Shown: positions 53,680-64,000 of the stretch, in pieces
Numbering within the stretch: position 1 is the first letter of the stretch
Layout of the letters: each line of letters begins with the position of its first letter
Assembly (NCBI GenBank): GCA_012295275.1
Contig: CM022676.1
Coordinates: 17,868,391 to 17,932,390, forward strand
From: Chrysomallon squamiferum
Taxonomy: Eukaryota > Mollusca > Gastropoda > Neomphalida > Peltospiridae
Length of the DNA stretch: 64,000 nt
Reading direction: 5' to 3'
Notes under the pieces: model-generated
Databases searched by the model: none
The model's input: only the letters and a program-made list of their open reading frames with translations
What the model was told of the DNA's origin: nothing
Position numbers and translations under genes: made by a program

Positions 53680-53855
53680 TATATACACACACATACACGC
53701 ATACACACGCGCACACACACACACTTACACACACATATACACATATACACATACACACAATTATACATACACACATACACATAAACATAAACACACATGC
53801 ACACATATACACACATATTCTCAACAAAAAAAAAAAAAAAAAAAAAAAAAAAAGT
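53680..53855. repeat. (CA)n-rich stretch and poly-A
   Basis: Mixed CACA/CATA repeats 53680-53815, then about 30 A residues to 53853, next to the dispersed repeat at 53876. Confidence 0.9.
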
Positions 53856-53875
53856 GGTCCGCGGGACCCCTGATT

Positions 53876-54245
53876 GCGCGGAACCCGAACATTTGCTACA
53901 TCTACTACGTTGTTAATTCGGCTTTGTTCCCAACCACTGTCTAACGACATCAAATAACTGTTATCCACACAGTGTAAAACATAAAAATACTCTTGTTGTT
54001 ATTAATGTGTGTGTAATATACAGCGCGTCTGAAAGCTAGATTCTAATCTTTACAGAACTTTTGCCATTTATAAAACAAAATAAGTAGTGTTAGTCAGTGA
54101 GTCATTGTTCATACTACTTTTCTAAACAACAAAACCAGGAACATAGTTCATGCAGGAAATCTCTTTCTCTGTCTCTCTCAACGGATGTTCAGCCAAAACC
54201 GAAAAGCTCCACAAAAAAAAAAATAATAATAATAAAAAAAAAAAA

Positions 54246-54284
<39 letters not shown>

Positions 54285-54500
54285 AGCAACAAACAGAAAA
54301 ACGTTTGCAATATTATTTCTACAAATCTCAGTACCGGCCCTGTCACCCTCACCTTAGATTATTGTGAATCAGTCCCTTGTTTAAGCTGACTTCAACGTGC
54401 AGAGTAAACAGAAGACAAAACCTAATCTCTAACACCTGCATTTAAAACTCGCGTCTAAGGTTTTCATTGAGGCATTAAATTTAATACGTAGTCACGTTTT
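53876..54500 (+). repeat. Dispersed repeat, copy 2 (pair with 2680)
   Basis: Matches 2690-3270 at high identity, with an expanded (TAAA)n at 54245-54284. Ends in the same 'cgtctaagg' segment. Confidence 0.85.
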
Positions 54501-55740
54501 TCCTATCTCGGGTTTTTGGTTTGTCTTCTTTGTTTTTACCTACTAATTCTCTTGATCTTACTTCTGTATTCATTATTTATTTATTTATTTATTTGTTTGT
54601 TTATTTATTTTAATTATGTTTGTAATTATTTATTCATTTCTATGTATTCCTTTACATATTTTTCGTTGTTTGTACGTTTGAGAGAAAGAGGAAATACATA
54701 TATATATACATCGAAGTTGTTGTTACTGTTCTTGTTACGTTAAAACGCAAGCGTGTGTGTGTCTGTCTGTGTGTGTAAAAGTGATTTGTATTGTAATCAA
54801 TTTTAGAAAGATGACGTCACAATATTTAATTTTAGCACATCATATCTCACTGCTTATAGGATACGAAGTGTTAGAAAACTGAAATCAAACTGAACTAATA
54901 AAAAATCAAATAAACAAATAAATAAATAAATAAATATGTGTGTGTCTAAATTATTACTTTATTTAAATTATATACAGTTAATACATACAAGAGGAATGTA
55001 TTAATTAGAAACAGTTTCATAGATATCCAAAAAGAAGATATCCAAAAAGATAACAACAAAGAAAATGTTATTATTATTGGTGCAGTATTGGTAGAAACTA
55101 GATTTAGTACTGTAATTAAGAACCGCTAGAATTATTTGAAAAGTCTTGAAAGGAAATGAACAGAAACAATCAAAAGTACAATCGATTCGTTTCTATTGGT
55201 GACAAAACGGGCAGCGAAGTCTTCATTGCTGTAAATAGATCAAAATTAGAAAATATAAACTCTGACAAATCAAAAACCTATGAAAATATTTTTAACAGAA
55301 ATTTATTTGGCAGATATAACTGTAATTATTACATTGTAATTATTAATTATTTTTCAATACATGTCTACTGCTGTTGCCATGAAAACGGAATATATGTACG
55401 TCATCTCAATTACATGTTTTGTCCATCAGTATAACATTGAAGAATCTGAAATAAGCTATTTAATACACTTTCAGAAACAAATAAAATAAAATTCTGGTTT
55501 GATTGGAATCGTTAAAAGATTATTTTGTTTACACAATAATTAATCTTGTCATGAACAAAGAATCTATCTGTAAAAACAAATCAGGCTTCTGGACATGCTC
55601 AGGTTTACTTTTATTGTAATTTTGGTGACACTGCTCGAACCTCGCCTTTGAGAGACAAAGCGGCTTCACGACTTGGCTGATTATTCCGATTTCTGGTGTT
55701 TTTTATTTACGTAGATATTTTTAATTTATATATCGACTGC
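54500..55740. other. Intergenic stretch, no clear gene
   Basis: 54710-54890 matches 27540-27710 ('gatgacgtcacaatattta', 'ctgcttatagg'). An open frame at 55156-55434 (92 codons) resembles nothing I know and lacks splice or promoter context. Confidence 0.5.
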
Positions 55741-55745
55741 TTATG

Positions 55746-55868
<123 letters not shown>

Positions 55869-56465
55869 GTCCAAACAGTCCTATCACTTGCCCTCTTCAA
55901 GAATCTCAAATTATTGCACAATGGGAAAAATCATGAAGATAGTTGAATATTACTATTTTTAAGAAAGGTTTATATTCATGTCTATGTGACTTATACGACA
56001 ACAGAAAAGAATCAGAAAGTCTAATAATAATATGTCACTGTTATAAGTAATTTTCTAACAACACAGTGATTTGATAAGAGTATAGACCTGATATTGATAT
56101 CAAATGTTTCTGTCTCCAAGAACCTGCTGACCGCCTGACTGACACAGATAAAACATTTCTAATAATAAATCTTTAATCTTAGTTGGTACTCAAGATAACA
56201 CTAGTTACACAGCAATAATTTGGTTTAATGTAATTTAAAATATTTGAAATACAATTCAGGTAATAATAATAATACTTTTTTGTGATCAAATTTTTCATTG
56301 TTTAATATTGTAAATTTCCTCTGTTTCGTCTATTTAAACTTGTTTACATATGAATAACTAGACTCTACACTAAAAGTCTGAATATGCCTGCGATAAGTTT
56401 TGAAATGTTTGTCCTCCTTTTTCAGTTTGTTTTTGAAACACGTGTTACTGATAACATGACCTACT

Positions 56466-56876
<411 letters not shown>

Positions 56877-57129
56877 GCGAAAGGGAGGTTTAAGAACAAT
56901 TCATAAAAGAAATAAATAAATACTTTCAAATTTTATTTAACAATGACAAAGACAGAAAAATACCAAAGAAAAAAGAAAGAAGAACAGGAACAAGAAGAAC
57001 AACAATCAACGTATAAAAGAAGGATGTAGACAAACAGGGAAAGAGAGATGGAGAAACAGTTTAAGAAGAAGAAAATAATTTAAAAAATTCTATCTAAAAA
57101 AAATAAAAATATGAAAGAGAAAAAAATGA

Positions 57130-57179
57130 AAAAAATAAATAACAATAATAGTAATAATAATAATAATAATAATAAAAAA

Positions 57180-57224
<45 letters not shown>
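57130..57224. repeat. (TAA)n microsatellite
   Basis: About 90 bases of TAA repeat with two interruptions. Confidence 0.95.
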
Positions 57225-57227
<3 letters not shown>

Positions 57228-57378
57228 GGCAGCCAATACAGCGACTCATTTCTCAGACAGTGTGAAACGTGTTTTTAATATTCACTTGATGTAAACGTTT
57301 CAAATGGACGACTGGGTTTTAATATTAAAGCTTAAGCGTCACAGGTTTTATCTACTTACTAACTTACTTATTTGTTTA

Positions 57379-57922
57379 CTAAAATAAAAGATATGGAAAG
57401 AAAGACCAACCATTGACATCTGCTTTTCTTGTAAACACATCGACAGACTCATTCGGGCTGTAGATACGTTTCCACAGCAACGCTCGGCTTGTGACGTCAC
57501 CGGAAATGCTGATCCCACTCTTCAGTTGAATGTAGAGCGAGGCAGCGAGTCCAGAATACAGCGGTTTTAGTAGATCTCTCCACTTCCCCTGCTGTCATGT
57601 TATGTTGAGTGACGTCATAATTCTGTCACACGTCACACTAACAGGTGGCGGGAAGTGATTAATTTCATTGAATTTTGATTCATCAACCTCAAAAAATATT
57701 TAATAATTGATTTTTTATTAAATAAGAATAAATAAATGACTACTCCTCTTAATACTACTACTACTACTAATAATAATAATGATAATATAAAATCGTATTA
57801 TTAATCGATACTATATTATATATATATTTCTTTATTTACATTTTTTTTCATTATGTATATTTTTTCTTATATTTGTAAATGTGTTTTCACAAAGTTATAT
57901 CGTATTCCATAAAATTCACTAA

Positions 57923-57953
<31 letters not shown>

Positions 57954-58221
57954 ATCAATAAAGTTTCACCTGCCAAATTCCTCCGTAAAACCCTTTTCTG
58001 TATGTTTTTGTATCTCCCCCATTATCGGACTCAACTAGAGCCAGTCGCTGCAAGAAAAGTCTGTCCTGAGAGAAGATGCAGTTGTCTCTGATCTGATCTA
58101 CAACTGCAGTCACAACGTCATCACCTTTCTGCTTCTCTTTACGGGTTAGGTCTATTTCGCCGTCAATCACAACTGAAAGAACGACGACACAAAGAAAACG
58201 AAAGAGACAAGACGACGCCAT
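57379..58221 (-). pseudogene. Small secreted protein gene with an in-frame TGA
   Basis: Exon 1 (58221-57970, 84 codons) starts MASSCLFRFLCVVVLSVVID, a signal peptide, and contains RLALVES and KGFYGGIWQ before a donor (CAG|GTGAAA, phase 0). Exon 2 begins at 57687 (acceptor ttttttgag) with VDESKFNE, runs through VTCDRIMTSLNIT, meets TGA at 57597-57595, then continues in the same frame with GKWRDLLKPLYSGLAASLYI, about 60 codons in all. If TGA stood for TGG (Trp), the frame would be unbroken. ALVES...GGIWQ recalls the ES...GLMQ core of lysozyme-like transglycosylases, but that is only a motif impression. The end is uncertain (TAG at 57379, or a donor near 57410). Either a recent null allele or a sequence error. 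Confidence 0.6.
57970..58221 (-). CDS. Secreted protein gene exon 1 (signal peptide)
   Basis: The ATG at 58221 is preferred over the in-frame ATG at 58278, because only the inner start puts the hydrophobic leader at the N-terminus and the upstream stretch contains a TATA-like sequence. Confidence 0.7.
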
Positions 58222-58276
58222 TTCTGACTGGAACCGAACCAGCAGACTCGAGAGTGTCAGAGAACGTGCGTGGCGC

Positions 58277-58286
58277 ATATAAATGT
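58277..58286 (-). promoter_or_regulatory. TATA-like sequence for the secreted protein gene
   Basis: Minus-strand catttatatg lies about 60 bases upstream of the ATG at 58221, leaving room for a start site near 58250 and a short 5' UTR. Confidence 0.4.
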
Positions 58287-58299
58287 TATCTTAGACGTT

Positions 58300-58643
58300 A
58301 AATATTTAAAACAAAACTTTTTTTTTCTTTACTGTTATTATCACCACATATGTTCGTCTTCACGCTCATTTTTATTTTTTGTTTGTTCATTGTCTGAATA
58401 AAAATTTAAAAAGATAAAAAATAAATAAATAAATAAAATAAAATAAAGATTATGACGATGACGATGATGATAGTAATAATAATGATAATACTAACAATAA
58501 ATAATATATATATATATATATAATACGTACATACAGGTTATATATATATACGTACATACATACACACACATACATACATTCATATTGTTGTTGAAAAGAA
58601 CAAAATAAAACGGATGGAAAAGGGTACAGACAGATATTAATCA

Positions 58644-58736
<93 letters not shown>

Positions 58737-60390
58737 GTTTGTCTGTATTTCTCTGTCTCTTTCTTTATTTCTATCTCATTTTTACATGTTAAAAGTTTCT
58801 TTTTTATATTTATTAACGAAATCAATAATAATAAATAAATACGAATTAATAAGTGTGCCTGTATATTTATGTATAAATATGTCAGTATTTGTACGCGAGT
58901 ATGGATGATTATATTCTGTTAATATTTAGCTGCATTTGTTTATTCTATTTTTGTTTTTTGGCTTATATTTATTTATTTATTAATTTGTTTCTTGTTTGTT
59001 TCTTTATTGATTTTAACAATAGAAAAATATATTATTGAAATTAAGAACTTCAAAAAATAACAAATTGATTCTATTACTTTAAAAAAAAATAAAAAATTGT
59101 AATAGGATGGACTTACCTTTTCTTCTTTCTTTCTGTCTTCCATATATATATATATATATATTTTTTTTTCTTTTTTGTATTTTTTTTTTTAGAGAAAATT
59201 TTCCTAACAGCTGATGTAATATTCTGTTATCAAAGATTTTCTTACAGGTAAACAGCAAAGGTCGTGTCAACAGATATCTGAAAACACGTGACGTGTGCAT
59301 GAAAATCCCACAGTAAATTGCCCACCATCTGCTCATGTCTCTGTACGTAACTACCCGTGTATATGTGCGTGTGCGTGTGCGTGTATGTTAGCGCATCCAG
59401 GGTTTGCTAGGGAATACGGGAAGATGTGTTCTGTGAACCCAGACTGCTTAAACAAGAGAGAAATAGTATAAATACTGTTAAAACATGAACATCAACATGA
59501 ACTAATTAGTTATGAACGAAAACTTTACTGAATGAAATGTCGATATTTTCGCGTCTTAAGTTACTACAACGCTAACTTGTTTCTGATGATGATGATGATT
59601 ATTATTATTATTATTATTATTATTATTGTTGTTGTTGTTGTTGTTGTTTTCTATTATAATAATGGCTTAGCTTAAAATTCTTGACAGTTTTTACTAAACT
59701 GATCAATGTTTGCCACATCACTGAACGAACTTGTAGCTATATATGACGTCAGACTGTTATTGGTGACGTTTTGTTTACAATGCTATAAAGAATGTAATGT
59801 CGGATTGTTAATTTACAGGAGCTAACGTGGCGTAATTTCTGATTTTCTCAGAAAGCACGTACGAGGTTTAAGAAGCCAAAAACGCACACGCACGCACACA
59901 TACATAGTAATACACAAGCAACACATTTAATTGTGTCTTAAATTAAAACAATGTTGTTTTATTTCTATGAATCTCTATTGTTTAAGGAGGAATTCAAAGA
60001 GAAAGAAATCGGAATGGCATACTGGAAACAAAAGAAGTGAGTTTTTAAATCAGTAATGATTATTTTGACGACATACAAAGAGTCATACATATTCTTTGTT
60101 GTTTACTGTTATTATTTTTATTTGTCTTGAACGAAAGAACTATCATTATATTAGATGTAAATTCATCATAGCAGTAATTTTAATTTTTCATCCCCAAAAC
60201 CCCTATTATCGCTAACAAAATTTAACATAAAACTAAAATGTAATCATTTTATTTAGAAATATTGTCTGTTTAACAAACTGACTCAGAATGGTGACGAAAT
60301 TTTAGCGTAATATGTTAAATAAAAGATGTTTATTTATTTATTTATTGATTGATTTATTTATTTTTGTTTAATAATTTATTTTATTATTAC
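58300..60390. other. Intergenic stretch between divergent genes
   Basis: Includes (CT)n at 58648-58714 followed by (TA)n, and (ATT)n(GTT)n at 59598-59647. A minus-strand donor-like AAAAG|GTAAGT lies near 59117, and a plus-strand GAA|GTGAGT at 60036/60037 could end a 5' UTR exon of the Ig gene at 60.4 kb. Neither is supported further. Confidence 0.4.
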
Positions 60391-60398
60391 TTTTAGGC

Positions 60399-60465
60399 AT
60401 GGCTTCATCAGTCATTTTTAACATTGTTTTTCTCACAGTTTTTCTCTCTAATGTTTTTGTTCAAG
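60399..60465 (+). CDS. Second receptor exon 1: signal peptide
   Basis: ATG at 60399 opens a hydrophobic leader ending NVFVQ; donor CAAG|GTGAGT, phase 1. Confidence 0.8.
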
Positions 60466-63400
60466 GTGAGTTTAATATAAAACTTAAAATTTAATTATTA
60501 GTTTTATACTCAGTATTTTGTGTGTTTGTGTGTGTGTGTGTTTTCACTTTATTTAGTACTTTCTTTACTTTCATTACATTATTTATTTTATGTATTTTAT
60601 TTCATTCATTCTTTAATTCTTTCCATCTTACAGCTCCTATGGATCTTTCAGGGTCAATGACCCGAGCTGTACTAAACCAACCTTTGACCTTCACCTGCAT
60701 TGTTACAAAGGCCTTGGATCAAGTCTACGCTCTGTACTTCTTGTGGAAGACGGAGACAGGACTCGATCTGTACATGGTGTACTGCGGAACAGGAACGTGG
60801 AATGTTTCGTCTGATATGAAAATGTACGTGTTGAAGATTGATAGACTGAGTGCACGCGACTTTACAGACTGGCAGTGCATGCTGGAAGTGTCAGATACTT
60901 TCAAAAACATCATCACTCTGCATCTGAAACGTAAGTAAATTGATCTCATATCACTGGTGTAGTTTGAATTATTGTATATCTCTAAACCTGTAATATATGC
61001 ATTTACATCACTGATCAGAACCCAGGTACAAATCTTTCATTCAGCATGCTTCAAATTATTTTATCACTCTATACCTACAACATAAGTACATTTGTCACAT
61101 GAGAATAATTTGAAATATTTATTCACTCGACACATACACCATAAAGACATGCATTGCATTAGTTGATCCTAGAATCAAATCTTCAGACAAGTATAGATTT
61201 AATTACTTTTTTTGATTCTATATCTGCAATGTAAACTATTTTGTTTTCTCATTGCTTGGTTCCCAGAATCAAGTGTTCTACCCAGTATGGTTTGAATTGT
61301 TTTATATCTTTACACATACAATATAATAAATTTAACTCATTGCAGAGTATCAAATCATCTCGCATGTATATATATTGAATTATTTTATCACTTTACACCT
61401 GTGTACATTGAATTATAATATTGCTTTGCACATACAACATAAATAAATTGAACTCACTGTTTGAGTCCAAGGTTCAGACCTTCACATCATTATGTTTGAA
61501 TTATTTTATTGCTTTACCCTTAAATAGTTATCTGTTCTTCCTTATAAATCAAATATCCTTACTTGAATGTTTTGGGTTATCTTCGTCAGTTTGCATTAAC
61601 TAATCTTCTACCAGTCCTCATGAATAGCAGAAACTTGATCAAACCTTCAGATCAGAATACTTTGAATTATTTAATCAGTCTATAGCTACAGCACAAAGGA
61701 ATGTTTCTCACTGGTCAAGTCTCAGTAGAGTTTGAATTAATTTATCACTTTAAATCTGCACAGAAGTAAACTTTTCTCATTACTTATAACCCAGGATCAA
61801 ATCTCCCACCAGTATACTTTGAATTTTTTATTGCTTTGTTTTAAGTAATTATGTATTGTCTCTGATAAATTATGTCTTGTCTTGTATGTTTTGGGTTATT
61901 TTAATCAGTTTGCATTAACAAATCTTATACCAGTCCTCAAGAAAACAGAATGCTTGTTCAAATCTTCACATCAAAATACTTTGAATTATGAAACCTTCAT
62001 CCTTGCATCCTTTGAGACACAATATTACAGTGTTTTATTATTATTACTGAAATGGTACTAGTATGTGAAAACAATATTACATATCTCACTTACACTAACT
62101 GATCTGAGTTACAATGCTTTGCTTTCAGTGTCATTGTTCTCCAAACACAAGTTACAGAGCCAAACTCACAACATTTCTAATTTCTTGACAAAATCAGTGT
62201 TAATAATTGCAGAAATAGAAGTTTTTGGGAAACAAAATCAACTTTATGTCATTATACTAACCCAATGATTTGTAATGTTTTCCAAGGAAGACAATTATAA
62301 ATAAGAAACTGAAAAAATAATCTTTGTTTATTGGGGGTTTCCCATTTATGCCTTGTCCCAGTATATATATATATAGACATAAATCCAGTTGTTTATTAGT
62401 AAAATACCTTAAATAGTTACCTAATTTCAAGTAGACTTTAATATCGTAAGTTTTATATATATTTTATATATTGATATAATTTCACATACAACAATAAGAA
62501 AACATAAATACATTGTTTACAAGTAAATAGAGAGTTATGTTATTTAAAGTAAACTGATAACAAATACTCAAGTAAGTAAATGTGTTTTCTCAAACAATTA
62601 CTTTAACTAAATATTTCACATATAACTTTAACTAGACATACACACATTTTTTATAAGTAAATACAGAGTTATTTCAAGTAAACAAATACTCAGGTAAGTA
62701 AATGTATTTTCTCTCACACTTTGTTTAACTAAATATTTCACATATAACTTTAACAAGACTTAAACATATTGTTTATAAGTTTATACAGAGTTATTTCAAG
62801 TAAACAAACAATCAGGTAAGTAAACACAGAGTTATTTCAAGTAAACAAACACTCAATGTAAGTAAATACAGAGTTATTTCAAGTAAACAAACACTCAGGT
62901 AAGTAAACAAACACTCAGGTAAGTAAACAAACACTCAGGTAAGTAAACACAGAGTTATTTCAAGTAAACAAACACTCAGGTAAGTGAACACAGAGTTATT
63001 TCAAGTAAACAAACACTCAGGTAAGTAAATACAGTTATTACAAGTAAACAAACACTCAGGTAAGTAAATACAGTTATTACAAGTAAACAAACATTCAGGT
63101 AAGTGAACACAGAGTTATTTCAAGTAAACAAACACTCAGGTAAGTAAATACAGTTATTACAAGTAAACAAACACTCAGGTAAGTAAATACAGTTATTACA
63201 AGTAAACAAACACTCAGGTAAGTGAACACAGAGTTATTTCAAGTAAACAAACACTCAGGTAAGTAAATACAGAGTTATTTCAAGTAAACAAACACTCAGG
63301 TAAGTAAATACAGAGTTATTTCAAGTAAACAAACACTCAGGTAAGTAAATACAGAGTTATTTCAAGTAAACAAATACTCAGGTAAGTAAACAAACACTCA

Positions 63401-63920
63401 GGTAAGTAAATACAGAGTTATTTCAAGTAAACAAATACTCAGGTAAGTAAACAAACACTCAGGTAAGTAAACAAACACTCAGGTAAGTAAATGTCAAGTT
63501 CAAATATTTCAGGTTCTGCCGTCACGTTGCTGGGTTCGTCTCCAGTCGCAGTCAGACGCAAGCCGTTCACGCTGACGTGCATGATGTCGCTGGCTGCCTA
63601 CGTCCGTACGACAGTCTACTTCGTGTACAGGACGGACACTGGTGTGAGTGTGTTGACCTCTCTGTACCAGAACGTCACTGACTGTGTCGTGTTGGTCCGG
63701 CCGCCTGATGGCTACACGGCAGCCTGTGGGGGAGGTACAGACACAGGGGGATCAGAGACGAAGCTGTACACACTTACAATCCACTCTGTCACTGACACGG
63801 ATGGTAGAGAGTGGATGTGTAAAATGGAAGGAAATCCAAGCAGTAACGTCCTTGACCTTTTAGTGATGCGTAAGTGTTTTTCTTGTGAAGCAGAAATGGG
63901 AAGGGGTAGGTTTTGGTCTG

Positions 63921-64000
<80 letters not shown>
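60399..64000 (+). CDS. Second Ig-superfamily receptor gene, 5' part only
   Basis: Three exons are seen: 60399-60465, 60634-60930 and 63513-63869, all joined in phase 1; the gene continues past the window. Order: signal peptide (22 residues, MASSVIFNIVF...), an Ig-like domain (99 residues; LTFTCIV, ALYFLWKTETG, DFTDWQCMLE), and a second Ig-like domain (119 residues) with extra cysteines. Both resemble the N-terminal domain of the receptor at 12.84 kb more than its C2-type domains. Membrane anchoring is expected by analogy but not visible. An acceptor (acttttag, ending 60396) just before the ATG implies an upstream non-coding exon. Confidence 0.8.
60634..60930 (+). CDS. Second receptor exon 2: Ig-like domain
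   Basis: Acceptor catcttacag, donor GAAAC|GTAAGT, 99 codons, phase 1-1. Cysteines at TFTCIV and WQCML form the core pair; MVYCGTG supplies an extra one. MYVLKIDRLSARDFTDW is the E-F strand region. Closest in the window to the relic at 10456. Confidence 0.85.
60931..62040 (+). repeat. Diverged tandem repeat of about 130 bp in intron 2
   Basis: Units share 'tttgaattattttat.actttac', 'cctacaacataagtacattt' and 'ctcattg', recurring roughly every 130 bases from the exon 2 donor to about 62000. Two units also share 'gttttgggttat.tt.gtcagtttgcatta' (61570 and 61890). Some units begin with a degenerate version of the real donor segment (AACGTAAGTAAATTGATCTCA). Confidence 0.7.
62560..63492 (+). repeat. 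Minisatellite carrying the 5' splice consensus CAGGTAAGT
   Basis: Units close to AACACTCAGGTAAGTAAATA + CAGAGTTATTTCAAGTAAACA (about 40 bases), with a short 18-base variant (GTAAGTAAACAAACACTCAG). I count about 20 exact CAGGTAAGT copies, the last at 63480, ending 24 bases before the exon 3 acceptor. Older, diverged units extend left to about 62560. Confidence 0.9.
63513..63869 (+). CDS. Second receptor exon 3: Ig-like domain with extra cysteines
   Basis: Acceptor aaatatttcag, donor ATGC|GTAAGT, 119 codons, phase 1-1. Landmarks: FTLTCMM, TTVYFVYRTDTG, TDCVVLV, TAACGGG, LYTLTIHSV, REWMCKME. Its two inner cysteines parallel those of receptor exon 2 at 13359. Markedly GC-richer than neighbouring DNA. 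Confidence 0.85.
63927..64000. repeat. (CT)n microsatellite, running off the window
   Basis: CT repeat beginning about 57 bases after exon 3 of the second receptor; its end is outside the window. Confidence 0.95.

Noticed and set aside
55156-55434. 92-codon frame beginning MNRNNQKYN
   Set aside because: Composition is Asn/Lys-rich as expected of AT-rich DNA, the second half is low-complexity, and there is no splice, promoter or family signal.
58222-58278. Upstream in-frame ATG (58278) as start of the secreted protein
   Set aside because: It would put 19 polar residues before the hydrophobic leader and overlaps a TATA-like sequence; the ATG at 58221 gives a normal signal peptide.
62560-63492. 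CRISPR-like regular array
   Set aside because: Units are directly tandem without unique spacers, and the genome is eukaryotic; it is an intronic minisatellite.

Overview
The window is animal nuclear DNA: AT-rich, with spliced genes, GT-AG introns, and extremely dense simple repeats. About twenty long (CT)n/(GA)n tracts are joined by (TAA)n, (TA)n, (TG)n and degenerate (TAG)n arrays. Immunoglobulin-domain receptor genes, a BTB-BACK-PHR gene and a Tc1-type element suggest a lophotrochozoan invertebrate, probably a gastropod mollusc. That placement is inference from gene content and repeat style.

Layout. 1-6.6 kb is a five-unit tandem array of a dispersed repeat. 6.6-10.4 kb is intergenic, with one direct duplication. 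At 10.46-10.6 kb lies a truncated Ig-like exon relic. 12.84-21.95 kb (+) is a complete Ig-superfamily type I receptor gene in 12 coding exons: signal peptide, seven Ig-type domains, one membrane segment, and a cytoplasmic tail with two YxxL motifs spaced like an ITAM. Inside its third intron lies a further intact, splice-competent Ig exon on the opposite strand (15995-16318), bracketed by opposed (GA)n and (CT)n tracts. 24.8-36.1 kb is a three-copy segmental duplication containing copies of the 5' flank of the receptor gene. 36-49 kb is repeat-rich and gene-poor, with a decayed acidic-protein pseudogene (41.7-42.9 kb) and a doubtful minus-strand 3' end (40.8-41.4 kb). 49.86-51.43 kb (+) is a two-exon BTB-BACK-PHR gene. 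52.43-53.46 kb is a degenerate Tc1-type element. 57.4-58.2 kb (-) is a small secreted-protein gene with an in-frame TGA. 60.4 kb to the window end (+) is the 5' part of a second Ig receptor gene, whose second intron is built largely of tandem repeats, one carrying about 20 copies of a perfect 5' splice-site consensus.

How the parts relate. The relic exon, the complete receptor and the partial receptor share an N-terminal domain type and phase 1-1 exons, so the window looks like part of an expanding and decaying Ig-receptor cluster. The opposed CT/GA tracts are a plausible agent of exon inversion and possibly of regulated splicing. The most interesting proposal is the ITAM-like receptor with an inverted exon; both parts can be tested with RNA and population data.
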